DNA of 11,781 bases. It comes from Phycisphaerae bacterium. Lineage in GTDB: Bacteria > Planctomycetota > Phycisphaerae > Tepidisphaerales > Tepidisphaeraceae. The first letter of the stretch is position 1; each line of letters starts with the position of its first letter. The notes beneath the pieces were generated by a model. The model searched no databases. It was not told the origin of the DNA and was given only the letters and a program-made list of their open reading frames with translations. The position numbers were made by a program, and so were the translations under genes. Of the stretch, positions 1-5,625 are shown piece by piece. The DNA lies in assembly GCA_014380825.1 (NCBI GenBank), contig JACMJD010000491.1, positions 1 to 11,781 on the forward strand. Reading direction: 5' to 3'.

Positions 1-308
1 ATGCCGAGCTTGATGATCTTTAGCGCGACCACGCGCTTGACCGGCTCGCGCTGCTCGGCCTTGTAAACGATGCCGATCCCGCCTTAACCGACCCGTGCGA
101 GAATTCGATACGGACCGATCGATTCCGGCAGCGCCGATTCATTGCCAGAGGCGTTCCAGCTATCGGGCGCCAGGCCGAACGGATTAGTCGACGGATCTGC
201 CGGTGTACCATCGGTGCCGCGCGTGTCGAACACGGTCGGATCGCCGGCTGATACCGAGGACGGGACCGGCTGCTTGGACGAGGATGAATCGGTTCCGCTG
301 TTGGACAT
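1..308 (-). pseudogene. Ser/Thr protein kinase, N-terminal part, interrupted by an in-frame stop
   Basis: The reading frame starts at ATG 308-306 and encodes a Ser/Thr/Pro-rich leader of about 63 residues, then IGPYRILARVG. It then meets TAA (plus-strand tta at 84-86). The same frame continues without a shift as GGIGIVYKAEQ and VVALKIIKLG to the window edge. Together this is subdomain I (the glycine-rich ATP loop) and subdomain II (the VALK lysine) of a bacterial Hanks-type kinase. The stop falls where the family normally has Glu or another residue in G-x-G-G-x-G, so a single G-to-T change (GAA to TAA) would explain it. The rest of the kinase lies outside the window. Such kinases phosphorylate Ser/Thr on proteins; many planctomycete ones have C-terminal sensor domains or membrane segments. 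It could be a true pseudogene, a recent mutation or a base error. The identity is clear; whether it is inactive is uncertain. Confidence 0.75.
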
Positions 309-422
309 TTCTCGACTACGCCGTTATGTGGCCGATATGTGAACTTTCGATGCGGCAGACCTTATCTGCGCGTCGCCGCATTTGTCTAGTAGAACGGCGC
401 GCACGATTTAGAACACCCAATT

Positions 423-1436
423 ATGGCACAATCGTTACAAGTTGGCATTATCGGCGCGGGCTGGCCCGGCACTGCACACGCGAAGGGCTATTCCGAGGCC
501 GGCGGCTATAAAGTCGCCGCCGTTGCTGATTTGATTCCCGCGCGGCGCAAACAACTCATGCAGGCGAGCGGCGCGACGCGCGAATATGCGGATGCAAATG
601 AGCTGATCGCCGACAAGGAAATCGACGTCGTCAGCATCTGTTTGCCCAATCACCTGCACGCCTCGACGACGTTGTCCGCGCTGAAATCGGGCAAGCACGT
701 CTGCTGCGAGAAACCGCCCACGCTTGATGCCCGCGAGGCGAAAAAGATCGAAGCCGCCGCGAGCAAGTCGGGCAAGTCGGTGATCTACGCCTTCCAACGT
801 CGCTTCGGCGGCGCCGAACTGGCCGCGAAAGCCGCTATCGACAAAGGCTACGCCGGCGAGATCTATCACGCCCGAGCCAGTTGGATGCGCACGCGCGGCG
901 TCCCGCAAGGCACCGGTTGGTACACCGACAAAACAAAAAGCGGCGGCGGCGCGATGATCGACCTCGGCAGCCACATGCTCGATCTCGCTTGGCACCTGCT
1001 CGGCCAACCGAAACCGAAGAGCGTGTATGCGATCGCGCACAGCAAGTTCGTCAAAGAGATCGATGATTGCTCAATCGCGCTGATCACCTTCGAAGGCGGC
1101 AAGACGCTCGAACTGGCGACGAGCTGGGCAATCAACCAGCCACCGCAACAGCAGGGAATGCTCTGTCGGCTGCACGGAGACAAGGCCGCCGTCGACGTGT
1201 ACACGAGTCACGGCGCCGTCATCCACCGCAACTTTGAAGCGAAGGGGCAATCAAGCCCCACGACGCTGAAGCCGCCGCGCGTGGTCGGACACGCGGCGAT
1301 GTTTCGGCATTTCAAGCAATGCATCGCAGGAGAAATTCAACCGCAGATCGGCGCATCGCAGGGCGTGATGTTGATGCGAATCATCGACGCAGTTTACAAA
1401 AGCGCCGCGAGCGGCAAAAGCGTCGAAGTTAAGTGA
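423..1436 (+). CDS. Gfo/Idh/MocA family NAD(P)-dependent oxidoreductase
   Basis: The product has 337 residues, a typical length for this family of cytoplasmic sugar, inositol and glucose-fructose dehydrogenases. The Rossmann nucleotide loop VGIIGAGWPG is at residues 7-16. The EKP signature that contacts the nicotinamide is at 96-98, within CCEKPPTLD. The C-terminal catalytic motif follows as GGGAMIDLGSHMLDL (174-188), with the likely catalytic pair Asp180/His184. The substrate cannot be read from sequence. I see no good Shine-Dalgarno before ATG 423, which is the only start keeping the Rossmann strand complete without extra residues. The 114-bp gap to the divergent kinase holds a weak hairpin (arms 350-356 and 375-381). 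The gene stands alone and converges on the small gene at 1528-1785. Lone oxidoreductases of this family are abundant in planctomycetes. The family call is firm; the exact reaction is unknown. Confidence 0.93.
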   Translation: MAQSLQVGIIGAGWPGTAHAKGYSEAGGYKVAAVADLIPARRKQLMQASGATREYADANELIADKEIDVVSICLPNHLHASTTLSALKSGKHVCCEKPPTLDAREAKKIEAAASKSGKSVIYAFQRRFGGAELAAKAAIDKGYAGEIYHARASWMRTRGVPQGTGWYTDKTKSGGGAMIDLGSHMLDLAWHLLGQPKPKSVYAIAHSKFVKEIDDCSIALITFEGGKTLELATSWAINQPPQQQGMLCRLHGDKAAVDVYTSHGAVIHRNFEAKGQSSPTTLKPPRVVGHAAMFRHFKQCIAGEIQPQIGASQGVMLMRIIDAVYKSAASGKSVEVK

Positions 1437-1449
1437 TTGCTGATTTCCC

Positions 1450-1522
1450 CGTGGCATGGGCGGCTCGCCCGTGCGCCGTGCCGCATCGCGGCGGAATGCA
1501 CGGGCGAGACGCCCGTGCCACG
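1450..1522. repeat. REP-like palindromic intergenic element
   Basis: The arms 1450-1474 and 1498-1522 are inverted copies matching at 23 of 25 bases, with a 23-base loop. Each arm holds its own small palindrome (GGGCG/CGCCC), and the loop has a further GCCGC/GCGGC hairpin at its centre, so the whole could form a branched cruciform. It begins 14 bases after the oxidoreductase stop and ends 6 bases before the stop of the opposing small gene, so it could act as a two-way terminator or mRNA 3' stabiliser. Read as protein it gives RDARAT / GVSPVH-like peptides, which I associate with interspersed repeats of planctomycete genomes. Confidence 0.75.
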
Positions 1523-1527
1523 ATACG

Positions 1528-1785
1528 CTATCGCACCGGCGCTTCCACCGCATCGCGCGAACGGATTGCATCGATCGTCGTCATCCCCGGAATCTCGATC
1601 GTCTCCACCGGCGCGGGGAGCATGAGCGGTTCGCGCGTGGCCGCTTGGGCAACCAGCGCTTGGCCAGCCGCGATCCTTGCCTCCATCGCCGCGCGGCGCT
1701 TCGCGTGCAGACGCTGGTAGTATCCCGGGTGACGCTCGCGGAATAGTTGCTGGCGTTCGTAGTTCGACATGGGCTTGTGTGGCAT
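1528..1785 (-). CDS. Small basic hypothetical protein (about 85 residues)
   Basis: I do not recognise a named family. The product begins MPHKPMSNYERQQLFRERHP and continues GYYQRLHAKRRAAMEARIAA, a highly basic, probably helical stretch rich in Arg, Gln and Tyr. A short proline-containing tail ends in EAPVR. There is no signal peptide, membrane segment or Cys/His metal site. Three starts are possible: ATG 1791, 1785 or 1768-1770 (MSNYERQ). None has a clear ribosome site, and I chose the middle one. An upstream extension of this frame reads as low-quality GC-rich sequence and was not used. The gene converges on the oxidoreductase across a palindrome. The 20-bp repeat array lies just upstream of it, where its promoter should be. 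The composition would suit nucleic-acid binding, but that is inference only. Coding status is likely, not certain. Confidence 0.6.
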   Translation of the reverse strand: MPHKPMSNYERQQLFRERHPGYYQRLHAKRRAAMEARIAAGQALVAQAATREPLMLPAPVETIEIPGMTTIDAIRSRDAVEAPVR

Positions 1786-1900
1786 CAGCATATTTGTGTG
1801 GATCGGCGCAGCCGCGCGCGATCTTGAGCAAGCTGTGCCGCCTGCGCGAGCGATGCCGCACGGCGCGATAAAACGGCGTCGCACGTGCAGCCACGGCGGT

Positions 1901-2100
1901 CGCTGCGGATCGGCATAACGATCCGCACGAGGCGATAACGACCTGCGCCGATCTATAACGTTTTGCAGGAGACTATAACGATCCGCGCGAAGCGATAACG
2001 ATCTGCGCGGGGCTATAACGATCTCCGCCGGGCTATAACGAACTGCGCGCAGCGATAACGAACTGCGCGCCGCTATATCGTCCGTCGCCGAACTATAACG
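1901..2100. repeat. Tandem array of ten 20-bp repeats with an ATAACG core
   Basis: ATAACG ends at 1920, 1940, 1960, 1980, 2000, 2020, 2040, 2060 and 2100, and a variant ATATCG ends at 2080. That is ten units at an exact 20-base period with no insertion or deletion. On the minus strand the unit reads roughly CGTTATAGCCCGGCGCAGAT. The CGTTAT hexamer is nearly invariant, the next base is usually A or C followed by G, and a GCGCAG-like block varies more. A conserved hexamer with tolerant spacers in strict two-helical-turn phasing suggests binding sites for a protein on one face of the DNA, such as iterons or an operator array, rather than slippage of a simple repeat. The function is unknown. Confidence 0.9.
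1904..1927. repeat. Perfect 9-bp inverted repeat at the array edge
   Basis: TGCGGATCG (1904-1912) and CGATCCGCA (1919-1927) are perfect reverse complements separated by GCATAA. The element spans the first and second repeat units and places the first ATAACG core across the loop and one arm. It lies at the end of the array nearest the small basic protein gene. It could be a hairpin boundary or a palindromic protein site. Confidence 0.65.
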
Positions 2101-2120
2101 CCCCGGCGAAGATCGTCGAG

Positions 2121-2160
2121 GTCGTTATGCCAGAGCGATGGTCGTTACGCAGTTAGCGGT
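2121..2160. repeat. Two inverted copies of the array hexamer, 20 bp apart
   Basis: GTCGTTATG (2121-2129) and GTCGTTACG (2141-2149) carry the array hexamer CGTTAT, and its one-base variant CGTTAC, on the opposite strand to the main array. They keep the same 20-base spacing. The rest of each unit has diverged. They make the region a long direct array facing a short opposed pair across the gap 2101-2120. Confidence 0.6.
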
Positions 2161-2207
2161 TGGGTTAAGCGCGCGGGACTGCTCGCCTATGTCGTGCCAC
2201 GGGTAAA

Positions 2208-2465
2208 TCACCGCTCTCTGCTGTCCGCTGCATTTCTTCGCGAATTCGCATCCGCCGGTTCATGAGGTACGACGTCAAACCCACGCGCCGCCGCCGGTTG
2301 CCGCGCTCGTTGGAAGAGACGCAATAGGTGGTAGCTTGTAACAACTGCGCCCCACACGAATGCGGCCACGATACAAAGTTGCGCTAGGGCGTCATCGTTC
2401 GGCGGCACTGCCCACGCCGCGACGAGGAGCGTCGCAGTTGGAACGTAGCTTAAGAGTAGCTTCAT
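2208..2465 (-). CDS. Small two-helix membrane protein coupled to ABC permease
   Basis: The product has 85 residues. It has two hydrophobic segments: about residues 3-20 (LLLSYVPTATLLVAAWAVP) and about 28-50 (ALAQLCIVAAFVWGAVV onward). A hydrophilic Arg-rich C-terminal tail of about 30 residues follows. I do not recognise a family. The permease stop TGA (2467-2465) shares its last base with the ATG (2465-2463), a TGATG junction typical of translational coupling. A GTG one codon earlier (2468) is an alternative start. The tight junction suggests that it acts with, or is made in proportion to, the permease at the inner membrane. No function should be assigned beyond that. The membrane segments and coupling make it likely to be real. 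Confidence 0.7.
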   Translation of the reverse strand: MKLLLSYVPTATLLVAAWAVPPNDDALAQLCIVAAFVWGAVVTSYHLLRLFQRARQPAAARGFDVVPHEPADANSRRNAADSRER

Positions 2466-3367
2466 CACCCTTCCCCGCCACCCAGCTCTCTCGTCTGGAA
2501 CAGCAGCATCCCGACCGCCAGCGCGAACGTGACGTAGCAGATCGCGTACAGCGCGGCGATGCCGGTGTAGCTCCAGAGTTCGCTAACCTTGACCGCGCCG
2601 GTTTCGAACGCCGTGCCGGCGAGCGCGACTCGGCTGTAGATTGTCTTTTGTCGCAGGTCGAAATTCTCCAGATACGGCAGCACGATGCTGGCGAGGCTGG
2701 CGAGCCATTTGGTGATCGTCCCGCGGCCGGCGAGGGGGCCGGAGTCGAGCGGGTAGATGAATCGGGTGAGGTTGCCGGCGAAGTAAATGATGATGACCGC
2801 GGGCAGGTTCACGACGAGCGACAGGCGCGTGGAGATCGCCACGCTCACGGCGGCGAGCACGGAGATTTGCAGCCACATCAACACCAGCCCGGGCCACAGG
2901 CCGGCAAGGTGCAGCATGCGGAAGCCCCAGATCGTTCGGATCTCGCGCTCGTCCAGCGCGTTCGGATTGAGCTGATAGTCGCCGGGGATTCGCCACGCCA
3001 GCGAGATCGCGATGATCGCGCCGAGAATTGCGATCGCCATCGCGGCGGCCGCGATAATGCCCAGATATTTCCCGAGCAGCACTTCCCACTTGGCGACCGG
3101 CTTGCTCATCAGCGTGAGCATCGTGCGGTCTTCGATCTCCTCGTAGATCGATTTGCTCGTGGCGAACAGCGTGGCGATCAGCACCAGCAGCAGCACGATG
3201 TCCAGCGCCACCGCTTTGTACATGATCGTGTCTTCGCCGAGCGTGAAGAACGGCAGCATCGCAAAGATGATGATGATGGCGGCGCCCAAACCGATCAGCA
3301 GCGAATAAATCGGCTGGACGATCGATTCGAGAAACGTGTGACGGAGGATGACGAACGTTCGGTACAT
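2465..3367 (-). CDS. ABC-2 type transporter permease subunit
   Basis: The product has 300 residues from ATG 3367 (MYRTFVILRHTFLESIVQP). I preferred this to ATG 3394 or the TTG at 3406 because it begins at the usual amphipathic N-terminus of the family. Hydrophobic segments lie near 20-40, 53-72, 103-124, 156-179, 183-200 and 265-290. Between the second and third is the cytoplasmic loop IYEEIEDRTMLTLMSKPV and KWEVLLGKYLG, which closely follows the pattern of NosY/ABC-2 permeases (E-x-R-T-x-x-x-L-x-x-K-P-V-x-R-x-E). A larger extracytoplasmic region sits at about 125-155. No ATPase subunit is adjacent: upstream is a divergent glycosyltransferase and downstream only the small membrane protein. 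The substrate is unknown. No clear ribosome site precedes the start. Confidence 0.88.
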   Translation of the reverse strand: MYRTFVILRHTFLESIVQPIYSLLIGLGAAIIIIFAMLPFFTLGEDTIMYKAVALDIVLLLVLIATLFATSKSIYEEIEDRTMLTLMSKPVAKWEVLLGKYLGIIAAAAMAIAILGAIIAISLAWRIPGDYQLNPNALDEREIRTIWGFRMLHLAGLWPGLVLMWLQISVLAAVSVAISTRLSLVVNLPAVIIIYFAGNLTRFIYPLDSGPLAGRGTITKWLASLASIVLPYLENFDLRQKTIYSRVALAGTAFETGAVKVSELWSYTGIAALYAICYVTFALAVGMLLFQTRELGGGEG

Positions 3368-3422
3368 AAGCGGCGGCGATTGTCGAGTGAGCATGGGGAA
3401 ATGCAAGAGGCGGCGAAGTAAT

Positions 3423-3521
3423 CACCAATGACCAAGGATCAATGACCAATCAATGACCAAGCACGAATGACCAATTTGGGCATTGCTCATTGATTGGTCA
3501 CTCTGACCTTGGTCATTGGTG
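3423..3521. repeat. Long inverted repeat built from AATGACCAA units
   Basis: The segment 3423-3437 is a perfect 15-bp inverse of 3507-3521, and 3443-3456 is a perfect 14-bp inverse of 3487-3500. Together they give arms of about 34 bases with a short internal mismatch and a loop of about 30 bases. AATGACCAA or a close variant also recurs directly at about 3427, 3441, 3452 and 3466. It lies between the divergent permease and glycosyltransferase genes, with AT content well above its surroundings. It may be an interspersed element that supplies or overlaps the promoters of both genes. I see no transposase. Confidence 0.75.
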
Positions 3522-3546
3522 CTTTTCCGCCTACATTCCCGCACCG

Positions 3547-4638
3547 ATGATCCGCATCCTGCACCTTCACGACCGGCCGGCCGACTATCAGACCGGCGCT
3601 TCGATCGATGCGCTGCGGGCGGATGCTTCCGGGCAGTTCACGTCCGAAATCCGGGCGATCGGTCGCGGCAGCGATCATTCCACCGCGCTGGCGGCCGTGC
3701 TGGCGATGCGGCGATCGAATCAGCCACGATCTGATATGACGCACGCCTGGGGACCGAAAGCGCTTCGCGTCGCGGTGTTTGGCGGGTGCGAGCGGATCAT
3801 TTATTCGCCGTCACACGATCCGCATCACCGCGAGATCGGCTGGCTGCGATCGATCATGAACTATCGCGATGTAAACGTCGTCTGCCCCACCGACACGGTC
3901 CGCCGGCGGCTCGTTGAGCACGGCGTGCCGATCGGGCGCACACATCTGATCCGCCCCGCGGTTGCGTTCGGAAAGGTGCGACGGCGACGGAACGACGCGC
4001 TACGCGCCGAGTTGGGGATCAAGCCCGACGATCGCGTCACGCTCGCGCCGGGCGAATCAACCCGGCCTGCCGATCACGAGATGTCCGTGTTCGCGGTCAC
4101 GCTGTTGACCGTTCTGGATCCGCGCAACAAATTGCTCGTCTGGGGTCGCGGCCCGCACTCCGCTGCACTTCGACGATTCGCGAAGAAGCTTGATCGCCCG
4201 ACGCTGATCGACGCGACGCACACGCTGCGTCGGCCGATCGACTTTCCCGATCTGCTCAGCGTCGCCGACGATGTGCTGATCACCGCGACCGGTTCGATCG
4301 CGACATTGCCGGCGTGCTATTGCATGGCCGCGGGGTTGCCGATCGTGACGCTGGTGAGCGAGACGATCGCTGAGTTGCTGGAAGATCGGCATACGGCATT
4401 GATGGTCGGCAAGCGCTCGCCACGGTTGCTCGCGCAACGATTGCTCGATGTGCGCGCCGACGCGAATCTTCAATGGGCGATCTCGGACATGGCGCGGACC
4501 GAAGCGTACGAGTTTTTCTCGATGTCGAGGTTCCTCGATCAACATCGGGCGATGTATCAACAGGTCGCGGAGGGGAAATCGGTGGAAGTTGTACAGAAGG
4601 CGCCGGGCGCGGGGTTGCGATTTCACGGGCGCGTGTAA
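3547..4638 (+). CDS. Glycosyltransferase, GT-B fold, family 4-like
   Basis: The product has 363 residues from ATG 3547 (MIRILHLHDRPADYQTGAS). A longer frame from 3490 would translate the intergenic repeat, so I rejected it. The N-terminal domain has a short DxMTHAWG segment near 63-69, then a region ending VVCPTDTVRRRLVEHGVP (111-128), the point where GT4 enzymes meet the donor-binding domain. The C-terminal half has LLVWGRGP (196-203), the LLSVADDVLITATGS stretch (236-250), then CYCMAAGLPIVTLVSETIAELL (257-278), matching the acceptor-end E-A-M-A-x-G-x-P-V-V block. The usual first Glu of the EX7E motif is not obvious at 250-257 and the Glu of SETIAELL is shifted, so catalysis may differ. The donor and acceptor sugars are unknown. 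The gene stands alone, bounded by repeats on both sides. Confidence 0.78.
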   Translation: MIRILHLHDRPADYQTGASIDALRADASGQFTSEIRAIGRGSDHSTALAAVLAMRRSNQPRSDMTHAWGPKALRVAVFGGCERIIYSPSHDPHHREIGWLRSIMNYRDVNVVCPTDTVRRRLVEHGVPIGRTHLIRPAVAFGKVRRRRNDALRAELGIKPDDRVTLAPGESTRPADHEMSVFAVTLLTVLDPRNKLLVWGRGPHSAALRRFAKKLDRPTLIDATHTLRRPIDFPDLLSVADDVLITATGSIATLPACYCMAAGLPIVTLVSETIAELLEDRHTALMVGKRSPRLLAQRLLDVRADANLQWAISDMARTEAYEFFSMSRFLDQHRAMYQQVAEGKSVEVVQKAPGAGLRFHGRV

Positions 4639-4652
4639 TCTCGATGAACGTT

Positions 4653-4732
4653 GTCATCCAGAGCGGTATTCCGCGAAGGATCTTGCTTCAGGTGTCGGGC
4701 TAGATCCTTCGCGGAGTACCGCTCTGGATGAC
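4653..4732. terminator. Palindrome with 31-bp arms between convergent genes (repeat, possible two-way terminator)
   Basis: The arms 4653-4683 and 4702-4732 are inverted copies matching at 30 of 31 bases, with an 18-base loop. The left arm starts GTCATCCAGAGCGG and ends GCGAAGGATCT, close to a GTCATCC...GAAGGATCT element that recurs between genes in several bacterial phyla. It starts 14 bases after the glycosyltransferase stop and ends 13 bases before the acetyltransferase stop, so it would form a strong hairpin on either transcript. There is no T-tract, so true Rho-independent termination is uncertain. One mismatch in 31 suggests recent insertion or maintained pairing. Confidence 0.7.
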
Positions 4733-4745
4733 AGGCACTTTCCGT

Positions 4746-5567
4746 TCAGTCGGAATTGCGCAAGTACGACGTCACGGTCCCCACTTTCGTGAATCCGAGC
4801 GACGCGTACAAATTATCTGCGGCTTCATTCGTCGGATTCACCGACAGCATCACGTGCTTGAACAGCGATCGCGCGCAGATCTCGAGCGCTCGGCCCATCA
4901 TCGTGCGGCCGATTCCCAGGCGACGATATTTCTTGGCGACGTAGACATCATCGATCCGCCCGATCTCGCCGACCGACAGCACGCCCACGTGTGCGACGGG
5001 CTCGTTGTCGCGCAACGCGATCAGCGAATCCCAGTGCGGATCGTCCAGATGCATCATGGCGGCGTCCGCGAGCGTGGGTTCGTTCCATATTTCGGAGGCT
5101 TCTTCGGCAAGTTTGCGGGCGTGACGGAAACTGGCGCGGGATGGGATTATCTTCAGCCCCGCCACTTCGACGATCTTTGTCGCCACGCGATCGAGCCGCA
5201 TCAGGTCCGCGGTTCGCGGCGCGAAGCCGCTCTGCTGCAAATATTCCGCGAGCGGCGCAGTCGTTTCGGACTTCGCGGATGGGTTCATCACCCAATGCCA
5301 CAGTGTCGAACCGACTTCCGCGAAATGCGCCTGCGCTTGCGTGAGCGCGTCGGCGGGCGACATTCCATCTGGTAATGCGGCATCGAGAATGCAATTCGCA
5401 TCGTGAATCTTCGGCAACTGCGCATTGTGGAAGGCCGTCCCGAAATCGAGCGGCGTTTCTTCTGACAGATGCCGCACGTAATCGCGCTCGGTCTGAATGA
5501 AATAACGCACGAGCGTTTCGGGCGACGCGGCCGGTGCGGTCGATTGAAGAATTGGCAGTGATGGCAT
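4746..5567 (-). CDS. GNAT family N-acetyltransferase with long N-terminal extension
   Basis: The product has 273 residues from ATG 5567 (MPSLPILQS). A longer in-frame start near 5627 would overlap the divergent isomerase start, so I rejected it. The C-terminal GNAT fold spans about residues 135-270. Motif A is DDVYVAKKYRRLGIGRTMMG (206-225), with the R-R-x-G-x-G acetyl-CoA pyrophosphate loop at 215-220. Motif B is NEAADNLYASLGF (247-259), where the Tyr is the usual general acid. Residues 1-134 have no motif I recognise; they could be a degenerate second GNAT domain, as in two-domain proteins of this family. The substrate is unknown. The gene is divergent from the isomerase gene with 58 bp between starts, and convergent with the glycosyltransferase. 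Confidence 0.85.
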   Translation of the reverse strand: MPSLPILQSTAPAASPETLVRYFIQTERDYVRHLSEETPLDFGTAFHNAQLPKIHDANCILDAALPDGMSPADALTQAQAHFAEVGSTLWHWVMNPSAKSETTAPLAEYLQQSGFAPRTADLMRLDRVATKIVEVAGLKIIPSRASFRHARKLAEEASEIWNEPTLADAAMMHLDDPHWDSLIALRDNEPVAHVGVLSVGEIGRIDDVYVAKKYRRLGIGRTMMGRALEICARSLFKHVMLSVNPTNEAADNLYASLGFTKVGTVTSYLRNSD

Positions 5568-5625
5568 TCGAACATTGTAGCGCGAAGGTTGATTGGCGGT
5601 AAATCGCCCGGTAGCGTCCGCAGGC

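Larger units (their letters stand above)
1786..2207. other. 422-bp gene-free region dominated by a 20-bp repeat array
   Basis: No convincing gene lies here on either strand. ATAACG carries TAA, and because 20 is not a multiple of three, the repeats place stops in all three plus-strand frames within about 60 bases. Bases 1792-1900 show no clear structure. Bases 1901-2100 are the array, 2121-2160 hold two inverted copies, and 2161-2207 show nothing I can name. The region follows the end of the minus-strand permease/small membrane protein unit and precedes the small basic protein gene on that strand. Confidence 0.8.

Noticed and set aside
1394..1894. 166-codon minus-strand frame across the palindrome and small gene
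   Set aside because: It translates the palindromic repeat into spurious GVSPVH / RASRP peptides and runs through the real small gene in another frame.
1901..2100. CRISPR array
   Set aside because: The period is only 20 bases with a 6-base conserved core. There are no 25-35 base repeats, no unique spacers of that size, and no cas genes.
2360..3421. 353-codon plus-strand frame opposite the permease
   Set aside because: The product is an RDRQHD-rich low-complexity string typical of antisense shadows of membrane protein genes. The minus strand gives a coherent permease.
3490..3546. Upstream start for the glycosyltransferase at 3490
   Set aside because: The extra 19 residues come from the intergenic inverted repeat. 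ATG 3547 begins at the natural first beta strand.
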